Assembly (NCBI RefSeq): GCF_019059575.1
Contig: NW_024881839.1
Coordinates: 528,501 to 592,500 of the forward strand
Length of the DNA stretch: 64,000 bases
Reading direction: 5' to 3'
From: Amphibalanus amphitrite
Taxonomy: Eukaryota > Arthropoda > Thecostraca > Balanomorpha > Balanidae
The notes beneath the pieces are model-generated. The model was given only the letters and a program-made list of their open reading frames with translations. It was not told the origin of the DNA and ran no database searches. The position numbers and the translations under genes were made by a program. Below, one piece after another: positions 43,082 to 54,600 of this stretch (its first letter is position 1; each line of letters starts with the position of its first letter).

Positions 43082-46000
43082 TCATCGAATGCCGCCTCGC
43101 AGCTGCAGTGCGCTGGGGTTGGTCTTCGTGGTGGAAGCCTTGGCCTTCTTACTCTTGTCGGACTGCCAGCACTTCCACAGTCGGATCGTTTCGTCGGCGG
43201 CGGCGCTGGCCACCGTGGAGCCGTCGGGCGATACGGTCAGCTCCAGTACCCGAGACTCGTGACCTGTAACACAGGGAGACACATAACGTCACGATCACTG
43301 CGATCGTCACAAAGCGCTCACGGCGACCGTCACACACCAGCCACAAAACATCCCAAGACCCTTAGGCGCAAAATGATCTTAGTGGTCGACGCGGCGCCCT
43401 TGAGCTCCAATTCACAACACCGCAACAGGTGGCCCGTTACACAGCCTTCCAGTCCCGTGGACGTACTGTCTTCCCGGATCAAGACTGCTTCAGCACACAA
43501 TGCACACATATGCTCACCTGTGAGGTCGATCACTTTGGTCATCTGCGGGTACTTCCAGATGGTGAGCTGGTTGTAGCTGAAGCCGTGACCGGACATGATC
43601 TCCTTGAACTCAGCGGACCACACCAGAGAGCACACCTGGCAAAGGGAGAGCGGGGATCGGTCATATCGCGCTCAGACGGGTACGGAGGCAACATTCTTAA
43701 TATGAAAACACGCCGTCAATAATCTCAATAACCCGGAATATATTGATATTGCTCGCGAGCATTGGTGTATACGGCGCATTTCGTACACAGGTTAGTCACA
43801 GTGTCCCCTACTTCACCTGCAAATAGCTCCATTAGAAGCCGTGATGTTCACCTGTGGTCTGTGAGGTAACCAAGCCAATCTCACCCGTTAAGCGGTGTGA
43901 TGTGTGCCCTACCTGTCGGATTTGACAGGTCCCTTTCACATCCCCAGCCACTCGCATCACTCTTACCAAAGATCCGTGCACGTCCTATCTATCCTTATTC
44001 TATCCTTCTCACCAAATTTTCATGCACGTCCCATCCCTCTCACCACAGATTCGTGCACGTCCCATTCCTCTCACCTGTGAGTTAGTGGTTGTAGTGTTGA
44101 GCAGCTGGCCCGTGGAGGCGTTCCAGAAGCGAATGGAGCGGTCGGCCGTGCCGCCGCCGGAGGCCAGCAGGTGCGGGCTCCAGGGGCACCAGGAGACCGC
44201 CTTGACGGCCGCCTGGTGGGCGTTCAGGGTGTGCAGCGGTTCGCTGTTGGCGTCACCTACGGAAGCACAGGGCGAGACCGCGGGTGAAACAGTGGGTTAG
44301 ACAGAGGATTAGACAGTGGGCTAGACATGGGATACATCACAGAGAGTCTGACATCGGGTCAGACTGGGTTAGATGGGTACGCCGAGGTCAGAGAGTGAGA
44401 CAAGAGACCATCGAGTCAGACAGGATTAACTTTACTGATGAGACAAAGATGCATCTCGTCAGACAGGTCATACCGGTGCCAGACAGGGACATCAGAGTCA
44501 TTCAGTCAGCCAGTCAGTCAGTCTGTCAGTCACTCATTCAGTCTGCCTGCCTCCCCCTCCCCCCTCTCACCAATGCCGGCGGCGGCGTCCCAGACGAGCA
44601 GTTGGTTGTCGTTGCCTCCGGAGGCCAGCAGGCGGCCCTCGTCGGACCAGCGCAGGCCGCAAACCTCCTGCACGTGGCCCGCCAGCGTGCCCACGTGGTG
44701 GTTGGGCACGCGCACGTCGTGGTTATGAATGGCCCCGCTTCGAGAGCCGCTGGAAGACGCAGAAGGAGTGGTGAGTCAACAGACACACAGTGCTGTGAGT
44801 TGAAGACGGAATGGGAAGAGAGCTGTAACAACGTAACAAGATGACCATAAACAAGTGTGGCGGAGTCATCATTGGACGTCGACAAGTTATCAGCAGTGTG
44901 GCAGTAAAGGATATTCCCACTCAAAGAGCGATGTACGAGTCACACATCTACCTTGGAGACGAGGTGGGTCCCTGACTGAGCTACAGACTCAGGCTAGGCC
45001 TCACATGTAGCCTGTGTAGTGTGTACGCATATGCCACTGACCTGGATATGATGTGGTTGTTCCAGGAGAGTGTAGAGACCCGCGCCTCGTGGCCGGCCAT
45101 GACCCGCAGCCGCTTCTGTCGCGCCACGTCCCATAGCTGGACGGCGCCCGTGCTGTCCCCCACGGCCAGAAACGAGCCTGGCGGAGGACAAACCAGTCAA
45201 AAACCACGCACAATTACAAAACCAAAAAACCAATTACAGTGCTCAGAAAAATAACAACGGCCGCGCAGAGCAAGCGACTGAGCGGGGGCTAGGAGAAAGC
45301 ATGTGAAGTTCTCAAACGTCGAAAAGTCTCTCGAGATCGTCATTCACAATGAACAACGTTTAGCGAACAGCAACGGACCTAACACAGACCAATATCTCTC
45401 TAAGCACAGACCAGCTTTTATCTCGCACCCAGCGACCAGACGGATGGGCGCCCGCCGCCGCTGCGCCGTACCTTCTTTTGCCCAGGAAAGTGAGCAGATA
45501 TAGTCCTCCTGGCTCTCCATCTGTGTCAGGCTGGCGATGGTACCGTCGGCAGCGTTCCACACATACACCGAGCTGCCGAGCGCCACAGCCAGCTGGTTCG
45601 AGGAGCTCCAGTCAAGCAGGTGCAAGTAATAGTCGTCGAGTAGGTCGGGCGCGTCCAGAATCTTATCCGGCGCCGATGGGATGAAGCGTGTGGATGGTGC
45701 GCGCGGCGCCGAGGAGCGGCTGGCGCTGTACAGCACGCGCAGACCGTTGGCGTAGCCTGTGGGGTGGAGAGAGGGACAGACCGTCAGACGGATGACACCC
45801 GGTGGTGGGAGCCTGCAGGGGAGACTACGAAGCGGTTGAGAGCGTGAAGGAGTCGGCAGCAGTACACTAGGTGGGTGGAAAAAATTGAGCGGCGGTGACG
45901 GGACAGCCAGCGGAGATCGAGTAACGATAATAATTCCTTCACTTTCCTCATGATGAAAGAACATAATAATGTTCACAACTTGATATCAGCTACGTGAGCC

Positions 46001-47354
46001 AATTACGTTGAATGCCTTGGAATACCAACTGATCGATCTGCAAACTCGCATTCCCACATCATGCCACTTATAATTGAGCCTGTGTAAAAATGAAATCCCC
46101 ACTATATCCTTACTATTCATTATTCAACACGATCTAATGAGCCAACCTCTCAGTTCAGCTACCCCCTCCTCACTACTCACTGTCCGACGGCTGCGGCGCC
46201 TTGGCGCGGAACGAGAGGATGCGGGTGTCGCGCGGTACACCGTTATTCAGCGTCTCGGCGAGCGCCTGTTGCTGGTCGGCGGTGGCCGGCGCCGCGGTGG
46301 CCGACCCCTCCGTCGGGCTGCCCGTGGCCGAGAAGCTGGCCGAGGCCGTGGTGTCGGCACTGCCGCCGCTGCCCGCGCGCACCAGCGAGTGATAGCTGTT
46401 CTCCATGTCAGTCGTGCCGCGACAGGGGATGAACCTGCGAGGGAGGAGGGCTGTTAGAGTGGTGCCGGCGAGGCGGTGTCCGCCAGACTGGCGGTCACCG
46501 AATACGCATCGAACTGAGCCTGTCCGTTGTGCTCACGAGACAGCGGAGTGCTGGGGTACCGACGATCCCAAACGGTCAATATGATTGCCTTTCGCTGTGT
46601 GCGAAGATGCTTTGCAATCAACGCTTTGCCTCCAACAAACCTATGCAAAGACATGGTTCACTTCAAATGCAGAGCGAATCACCCGACACCAAGAATCAGC
46701 ATTACCCGGAACTCAGCCCCTCCCCTCCGTCGCCGTTTCTGCCCGGTCTCGCTCTCCCAGCACCCACCTGTCACCGCCGTTGGGCGTTTTTGGGGCCGCC
46801 CGGGTGGGGGTCCGTCCGCCGGGGCGCAGCGTCAGCGCACCGTCGGTGGTGTTGTGGCCCGGAGTGCCGGCACTACGGGCCGGACTGCTGCGCTTGCCCG
46901 GCGTCCGGCACCGGCCCGGCGACGACTTGTTGGAGCCGCCAGACAGGCCCGGAGTGTTCAGCGAGAGATTGGAGAGGTTTAGACCGAATCCTGATGGGAT
47001 GAAAGGTGGTTTGACAGTACTCACGACACAACAGACTGAGCAGACTGCACAGATAGTGATGGTAGTTGGTACTTGGTACAATGGCTGACCTCAGCTTATA
47101 GTAAGGTAGGAACTTTTGGCAGTTAGAAGTACTTATGGTACTCTAAGTGATGCAAAACAATAACCACTAAATTTAATCATATGCAGTGTGTCAGGATCAC
47201 TGAGTCACTTGGTCAGTGGTCACGAGAGCCTCAAAAACTAGAAAGTTGTGCTGCACTCACCTGAGGTATTGATATCTTTAGGAACATTGAGTTTTTGCAC
47301 TCCCTGCTCCATTGCCTTCCTTTGCCATCTCTGAGTTGGGAACTTGTTCTCCAT
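43082..47354 (-). CDS. fzy: Fizzy / CDC20, activator of the anaphase-promoting complex, complete, 9 coding exons
   Basis: Reading down the minus strand, the exons are 47354-47261, 46990-46768, 46434-46181, 45756-45472, 45177-45042, 44749-44571, 44256-44075, 43635-43518 and 43263-43082. All have GT-AG borders, and the phases join into 550 residues (CDC20 499 in human, fizzy 526 in Drosophila). CDC20 recruits substrates such as securin and cyclin B to APC/C and is held by Mad2 and BubR1 at the spindle checkpoint. The C-box DRFIP is at residues 105-109, across an exon junction. [12 protein letters not shown] (about 175-186) corresponds to the Mad2-binding region. [20 protein letters not shown] opens a seven-bladed WD40 propeller that fills the rest, with [25 protein letters not shown] and [16 protein letters not shown]. 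The protein ends in the IR tail that docks on APC3. CDC20 is preferred over Cdh1/FZR1 because the Mad2-binding segment and N-terminal length fit fizzy. I see no obvious KEN box. Confidence 0.93.
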
Positions 47355-49214
47355 ATTGGGCTAGAATATTCCACAGAATGCCTCTGGAAGAGTAACAAGC
47401 AAAACTTTAAATAAAGGGCTTTGTTAGTTCTGTTCATTAATGCATGCTCAGAACTCAGAAGACTTGGCAACAGACCTGTTAACTAAAAACCTCAACACCA
47501 GTTCCTCAGTGCTTAATTACTAGTTTATAAATTTGCTCAACAATTTAAAGGAAAATCTTGACCATCTTGGTTCTGTACAAAAACACTATTGGTAGTGTCT
47601 TCATCTTAGTCATGACTGTTCAAAGGCACTGTGAAACAGGGATGGTTCGAAAAGGATTCACATGTTAGTGTTGTTAGTATATGGACACCGGGTAAAGTTA
47701 CCTACCTTGTGTTAGTTCATGCAGGGATTCTTCTGCCATGCAAGTAGACAGAAAGGAGACAAGGTATATGGCTATCTTTCTGTCTATGCAGTGAAATTGA
47801 CAGTTCTGTTCTGTTTTGGTTAGTGTGGCATGGCAAATAAGACATACAGGTATCTAGCTCATACCTTCGTAGGCACCCTGCGGCCTGCAGAGTCCAGGGC
47901 CTTGTTTCACAGGTGATAGCAGCACGCTGCTATTACACATGTCAAATTGGGTTTCAATGGAGACGTCAACAAGCCCTTCAACAAGCTCTCCAATAAGCTC
48001 TCCAGTCATGAGTCAACAAGCTCTCCAACACTACCAGAAGTGTGACATCAGCTCATGAAATGGAATAGTAGCGTGCTGCTATCACCGGTGAAACAGGGCC
48101 CAGACTGAGAACACAGTGAAGTCTCTATCATTTATTATTTCAATTTGAGCTTGAGTTACAAGAACAACTACAAAAAAGTATCAACCCAATTCATTTAATT
48201 CTAAATAAGCATCATATACCATCTTGATCCTCGCTTTGAACCAAAATGACTTTCAAAGGAAAAATTCATTACAACAAAGGGTTTGATTTTTGAAAAGCAC
48301 TTTGACTTGGCCTCGTCGACCCGAGGCTCGAACCACATTAGGTCAACGCTAGAAAAACGCTAGAAGGAATTCGATAGTCACCTTTTAAAACCTGCTTCTA
48401 CTTTGATTATTTTTAGTCCTGAGTATATCCGCTTAATCAATAAAATATCAAATCCATCACATACACCAAATTGAAATACCAAACATACACTGAAATTCGC
48501 TGGCGTTCTTCAAACGCCGAAGGCAGTGCACCGGGAATGTCTAAGGTGCGCTTTTTTAGCCTTCTTCCATTTAAAATAGTAATGGGCTGGAAAGAAAATG
48601 TACTTCTTACTTTGATCACTTTCTACAGGATAAGCCTCTTCTTGCTCAGTTTGCATTTTCCAAATACATCAAAATCATTTTTATACTTTCCTAATATGCA
48701 TAATTTCTTTTGAATCCTTCAATGAAGCATATGATTATTTAGTATCTTCACGACTCACAAAACTGGGAGCCCATTACTATCTCTATAAATAGTTGACTCG
48801 ATCACTAAAAACTATCACTTGAACTATCACTAAAACTTGCAGAATAAATGCGTACATGATGCAAAGGTCCTGTAGGTAAAAAATAATCCATTCATCATCG
48901 TCATCCCTAAGATAAGACCATTAGCATCCCTCACGCTCTTCCTCTGGGCCGGCACCTGGCGATCACCCAATGCCTGCGCATAGCGATAGCTCTGCAATGG
49001 TCGAGTCTTTTTGGGCCAAGAGCTTGGCTCCCAACAAAAAAGGCGAAGATCTGCCGACAAGCGCATCTTCCAACAAAACTTGCACAACAAATTCATGAAT
49101 TTATAGACATTGTTGAGTCGTGATGAATGCTGATTGTCTCAAAGACCTATGCTATGCAAAAACAAAACAGTTTTACCGTTCAAGTCATTGACGTATTGTT
49201 TTGTTTGTATGTTG
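47355..49214. other. Fizzy upstream region, non-coding
   Basis: Apart from the MITE at 47.9 kb I see no gene. The 5' untranslated region of fizzy should begin in the first few hundred bases. The 89-codon minus-strand frame at 48830-49096 has no recognisable domain. Confidence 0.45.
47897..48101. mobile_element. 205-bp MITE with long inverted ends (GGGCCYTGTTTCA family)
   Basis: The left end reads GGGCCTTGTTTCACAGGTGA, then TAGCAGCACGCTGCTATTA; the right end is its near reverse complement, giving inverted repeats of about 38 bp with few differences. If the element is taken to start at GGCC, CAG flanks it on both sides as a 3-bp target duplication. The terminal motif is shared with the MITE at 27750. 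Confidence 0.7.
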
Positions 49215-51385
49215 GATAAGGCTGTTTCGGTCCGACGAGACGAGACCGTTTCAAAGCCGGAAGGAAGATAGGAATAGGAGACACTTGTCTGGGCGGGCAT
49301 CCCCATACCCAGCCGGGCGCCGGGGCAACCCATCACGAGGACATCTAGGCCAGCCCAGCTCACGCCAGCCAGCACCGCTAGCGAGCACGATCACACAGCG
49401 CGAGCCCCCCGTAACACGATTGAAGTCGCGCGGGAGCGGGCACAACGAGCGGCCGATACCCTGGTCAAGTGGGCCCGGGAGAACAAGATGGAGGTGGCGG
49501 GCCAGAAAACCCAGCTTCTAGTTCTGTCTCAGAGCCACCGGGACGCCGTCGGTTGCCGCATCCGTGCGGCGGGCCAGACGGTGGAAGGAGGCCCTGAACT
49601 GAAGTTACTCGGCGTAACGCTGGACAGGACTCTGGGGTTCGGCCCCCACTGCAGGAACCTCCGCCGCCGCGTCCGCCCTCGCATCTCTCAACTACGACGA
49701 ATCACCGGTCGCAGCTGGGGCCTGGAGGAGAGACAACTCCGGGCCGTCGCCAACGGCTACGTTAGGGGAGCCATCGAACATGCGGCGGCCGCCTGAATGC
49801 CGGCGGCCGCCAGGACTAACATTGAAGTTCTGGAACGCGAGATGCGTGCCGCGGCCCGAGTCATAACGGGCTGCATCGGGTCGGCCCCCATCCACGGAGT
49901 AATGGCCGAAGCCGGCGTGGCCCCGGTCGCGGCGCGCCGCACAGCACTGGCGGCGAGGATGCTGGCGAAGGCCATGGCACTGCCCGAGGAGGACCCGCTA
50001 CACCGACTGGCCGTGGCGGACCCACCGCGGCGCCTCAAGACCGTCTGCGGATGGCGCCAGTTGGGTCGGGAGGTGTGGCGGACCCTTGGAGTGGAGCCAC
50101 CGGTGGAGCCGTTGCTCCCCGTGCGCCCCCCGCCCTGGCAACCGACCGGCACGATCAGCTTTAACCTGGACATCGGAGCGGGGCTCCCAGCCGGAGCTGC
50201 CGCCTCCACGAAGAAGGAAGCCGCCCTACACCACCTGGCGTCCCTGACCCAATGTGCGACCTGGGTGTGGACCGACGGGTCGGCGACTGGAGGCGTTCTC
50301 TGTGGAGGGGCCGGCGCGCTGGTCGTCCACGCCGATGATGACCGCACTGAGCTGAAGAGGCCCGCAGGAGCGCTCTGTTCCAGCTTCAGGGCGGAGATGC
50401 TGGCCATCGCAATGACCCTGGAACATCTGGCGACACACCCTCGTGACGACACACTGCCAATAATAATCTGCACCGACTCACAGTCTGCCCTGGCTGCACT
50501 GAGAGAGGGGCCTTCGGCCCAGAGGACGGTCCAGGGGGCGGAGATATGGAGCCGCCTGCTGGAAATCGCCACACCGGACCGCCACGTGACGCTGCAGTGG
50601 GTCCCATCGCATTGTGGGATCCCAGGCAACGAGGCGGCGGACGTGCTGGCGGGGGAGGCGGCGGCGCTGGACCAAGAAATCGCCTCCATCGACGTCAACA
50701 CCGTCTACAAGGCTGCGGCCCGTCTAGCCAGGGACCAGGCGGCCAGGGACAGACCGTCATACCCAGACCCGACACGCAGAGCGGCGACCGGCTGGTACCG
50801 GGAGCTGATGGGTACGAGATACCCGCCCCCGGTCTCCGGCCTGGATCGGCGGACAGCCATCGATGTCCACCAGATCCGGACTGGCCACTGGAGTGGATCG
50901 ACCCAGTTCCTGCACTCCATCGGCCGGAGCCCCTCAGCCGCCTGCGCCCAATGCCGGGACCTGCTATGCGAGGCCGCCCGGTGCCCGCTGTGCGGCGAAG
51001 AGGCGGACACCCCCCGGCACATCCTGCTAGTGCTCACGTGCCCGGGCCTGATGGGTGTTCGCCTCAAAAGCCCGGCCGTAGGGAACATCCTACCAACACC
51101 CGACGAGGTCTGGCGCAGTGACGTGGTGGCGGCCCTGGTGGCCGCCTTCAGGGCCCTCCAGAGCCGATGAGGCTACGCCGCGGGGCCACCCGCGGCCGGA
51201 GGGAAAATCAACAACAACAACAACAGCCCCCCGTAGCCCGGCCATGGGCCCGCTCCTGGGGGCGGGTGCCGGGTGGAGCTACCAATGTAGAATAAAGTTA
51301 CCCGGATCCAGCCCGGAACAGGGGGTCTTGAGATGTGGAGGAGAAGGATTTGACGATCCTGAGGATAGAAACGACGGAACGGCCA
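49215..51385 (+). mobile_element. R1-clade LINE remnant with internal deletion
   Basis: About 200 bp of LINE 5' sequence (GCTGTTTCGGTCC, GCCGGAAGGAAGATAGGAAT, TTGTCTGGGCGGGCATCCC) joins near 49420 directly to the part of ORF2 that follows the reverse-transcriptase active site. The endonuclease and catalytic RT domains are therefore missing. The 3' end carries (CAA)n, the GGAGAAGGATTTG block and ATCCTGAGGATAGAA. No clear target duplication was found. Confidence 0.8.
49420..51170 (+). pseudogene. Truncated LINE ORF2: RT thumb, RNase H and C-terminal zinc finger, with one nonsense codon
   Basis: From the deletion joint the frame encodes the end of the RT domain (LVKWARENKMEVA, QKTQLLVLSQ, LKLLGVTLDRTLGFGPH). 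TGA at 49794-49796 interrupts it where related elements have tryptophan, and it continues in the same frame to TGA 51168-51170. RNase H acidic residues are visible in WTDGS, FRAEM and CTDSQ, with QWVPSHCGIPGNEAAD after them. The C-terminal finger is CAQCRDLLCEAARCPLCGEE...H. Without the YADD active site and endonuclease this copy cannot be autonomous. Confidence 0.85.
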
Positions 51386-51529
51386 GGATTGACTCATCTC
51401 AAGACTCAAAGTCGCATATCAGCGTATGAAGCTTGGCTTAAGCTTGGCCGAAGCTTGGCCATTTAGAATATAGGACCACCTTTGTGATCTTGCTCGCTCT
51501 GGCCATGGCGTGCCGTATACAATACTTAA

Positions 51530-51671
51530 TGTGATAAACCACCCATTACTGTCGAATGTGGTGCTCTCGCTAACATCTGTTATTTCTGTTTCGTCCTCAG
51601 GTACACACTCATATCGGTCGAATTTAGTTGAATAAAACCATTGTATTCATACTACAACTTTTGGTACCACA
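51530..51671 (+). repeat. 5' long terminal repeat
   Basis: It runs from TGTGATAAACC to GGTACCACA, so the ends are TG...CA. AATAAA lies at 51631-51636. It is unusually short for a gypsy LTR. No TATA box is evident. Confidence 0.95.
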
Positions 51672-51672
51672 A

Positions 51673-51689
51673 TTTATTCAACTAAATTC
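51673..51689 (+). promoter_or_regulatory. Putative primer binding site, complementary to the element's own LTR
   Basis: TTTATTCAACTAAATTC begins two bases after the LTR ends and is the exact reverse complement of 51620-51636 in the LTR (GAATTTAGTTGAATAAA). I do not recognise a tRNA 3' end here, and no TGG-start site is adjacent. Position fits a primer binding site; the self-priming role is inference by analogy with Tf1. Confidence 0.6.
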
Positions 51690-51699
51690 ATGACAAGAC

Positions 51700-54600
51700 A
51701 TGGAGAGGATCGCCAGACCAGACAAGTTCGACGTCCCTCCAAACGATCCTCAAGCTCACAAGAAATGGAAGCTCTGGCTCCGAGGATTTAAGTACTTTTT
51801 GACGACTATCGAAAGTCACAATCCTGACAAGCTCGAACTACTCTTCCTCCATATCGGACCAGAAGTCGTGGACGTGATTCAAGACTGTCAGACGTACGAT
51901 GCAGCCCTGAAGCAACTCGACGCTGCATATCTGAAGACGCCAAACGAAATCTATGCGCGGCACCTGCTGTCAACGAGGCACCAAAAGCCAGAAGAAAACA
52001 TCGACGAGTTCCTTCTGGCCTTGAACAACCTGGCGGGTGACTGTAACTTCGCCGCCGTCACAGCCATAGAGCATCGCGCGGCATTCGTGCGCGATGCCTT
52101 TATCAGGGGCCTGAGAAACGCCAGCATGAGAACCAGACTACTGGAAAACCAGACTCTGACCCTAGACCAAGCGGTCCAACAAGCGCGGTCACTGGAGCAA
52201 GCCGCACGAAACGCGGAATCCTACCTGTCCCCGACGGTACGGGTCGATCCGGTCGCAGCCTCCGCCGCATCTCCAACTGCAGACGCTTCCGTAGCTGCAG
52301 CCTCACAATCTCCGTGTTTCTTCTGCGGACTAAAACGCCACCCACGAGCAGCCTGTCCTGCAAGAAACTCAACCTGTGGGAAGTGCGGCAAATCTGGACA
52401 TTGGCAGAAGGTGTGCCGCTCCAAGTCGGTGGCTAACGCGTCGGCCGTACAGGAGGAGTACGAGTCCTACCCTGAAGAACCTCGCCAGCCGGAGCTCTCG
52501 CCCACGCTCGCAGCCTCAAGCTCTGCCGCCGCTACTCACGCGCCAGCAACAGTGAGCGCGAGAGTCAACGGGCGTCAGGTTACAGCTCTCATCGACACAG
52601 GGAGCTCTGACAACTTCATCAGCGCAAAGCTCGTCCCCGCACTCGGCATGAGGGTGCTGCCACGATCGTCTAAAGTCTCCATGGCATCGTCCAGTCTCTC
52701 AACACAGGTGCGAGGATACTGCGTGTCAACCGTGACCGTTGACGATCGGGAGTACCAGGAGGTCGAACTGTCCATCCTCCCGGATCTCTGCACGGACGTC
52801 ATTCTCGGCATGCCGTTCCTCCGAAGACACGAGGGTGTAACCCTGGAGCTCGGTGGCGACGAACCCGAGCTCAGTATCTGCAATCTCGCGCAGATGAAAG
52901 TCAGTCAAGCGGCATCCCCGAGGCTCTTCAGCAACCTCACCCCCGACTGCCATCCCATCGCGACCAGAGCACGACACTTCAGCCACGTGGACGAGAAGTT
53001 CATCGAGAACGAAGTTCAACGTCTGCTAAACGAGGGCGTCATCGAGCCAAGTCGCTCACCCTGGCGTGCCCAAGTTGTCGTCACACACACGGAGAACAAG
53101 AAGAAAAGGATGGTCGTTGACTTCTCTCAGACTATCAACAGATTCACTGAACTGGACGCGTATCCTCTGCCGAACATCGGCGAGCTCGTCAACAAGGTCG
53201 GGAAAAACAGCTTCTTCAGCGTCCTCGACCTCTCCAGCGCCTACTACCAAATCGAGATCGACGCATCTGAGAGACCCTACACAGCGTTCCAAGCGGCAGG
53301 AAAGCTGTACCAATTCAAGCGAATCCCCATGGGGGTGACGAACGGCGCAGCCGCCTTCCAGCGCGTCATGAATGACATCATCGCGGCCAACAACCTGAAG
53401 GAGACCTATGCTTATCTGGACGACCTGACCATCTGTGGCCAGACGAGGGAGGAGCACGATGAGAACCTCCGGCGCTTCTGGGAGGTTGCCGATGCGCTCC
53501 ACCTCACGCTGAACAGAAGCAAGTGCAAGATCGGCCTGGAGACGGTGAATATCCTCGGGTATTCCATCCAGCGAGGCCAGCTGAGACCGGACCCCGAACG
53601 ACTGCGTCCACTTCAAGAGCTGCCGGAACCTCGCGACAAGAAGTCTCTGCAACGGCTCATCGGCCTGTTCGCGTACTACGCCAGATGGATCCCCTCATAC
53701 TCTGAGAAGATCCGTCCCCTCATCTCTGCATCGTCGTTCCCTCTGAATCCCGACTGCAGAGCGGCTATCCAGCAGCTGAAGAAGGACATCTCACAAGCGG
53801 TCGTCGCCGTCATCAGAGATGACGCCCCATTCACCATCGAAACAGACGCTTCCGACGAAGCCATCGCAGCGACTCTTACCCAAGACGAGCGTCCTGTGGC
53901 CTTCTTCTCACGCACTCTGAACGAAGCCGAGAAGCGTCACAGCATCGTCGAAAAGGAGGCCTACGCCATCGTGGAGTCTATCAGAAAGTGGAGGCACTTC
54001 CTAACCCACCACTTCAACCTGCTCACTGACCAAAGAAGCGTGAGTTTCATGTTCGACAACAAAGTGTCGAGCAAGATCAAGAATGAAAAGATCCTACGCT
54101 GGAGAATCGAGCTCTCGCCACTCTCGTACACCATCAAGTACCGACCAGGACGAGAAAACATTCCTGCTGATACGTTCAGCCGCGCCCACTGCGCAGCCGC
54201 CTCACAGCCGGCCCTGGAGCAGCTGCACGAGTCTCTCGTTCACCCCGGAGTAACGAGGTTGCTGCACTTCGTGCGCAGCAAGAATCTGCCCTACTCCGTG
54301 GATGACGTGCGCCGCGTCACCTCCAACTGCCCGGTCTGCTGTCGATGTAAGCCGAACTTCTTCAGGGCCACCTCCGCGAAGCTGGTGAAGGCTACATCTC
54401 CATTCGAAAGAATCAACGTGGACTTCAAAGGTCCCCTACCCCCAAGTCCGAACGGCAACCAGTACATCCTCACTATGATCGATGAGTTCTCTCGGTTCCC
54501 GTTCGCCTATCCGTGCCGGGACATGACAACCGCCACCGTGATCAAATGCCTCACTCATCTCTTCTCCATCTTCGGGATGCCGGCATACGTGCACTCCGAC

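Noticed and set aside
45344-45976. 210-codon minus-strand frame as a separate gene
   Set aside because: Its core is exon 4 of fizzy (45756-45472) read through into both flanking introns.
48310-48345. tRNA-like B box on the minus strand (GGTTCGAGCC)
   Set aside because: The T stem does not pair, and no A box or acceptor stem was found at the right distance.
48830-49096. 89-codon minus-strand frame upstream of fizzy
   Set aside because: No recognisable domain in any frame; possibly old repeat sequence but unsupported.
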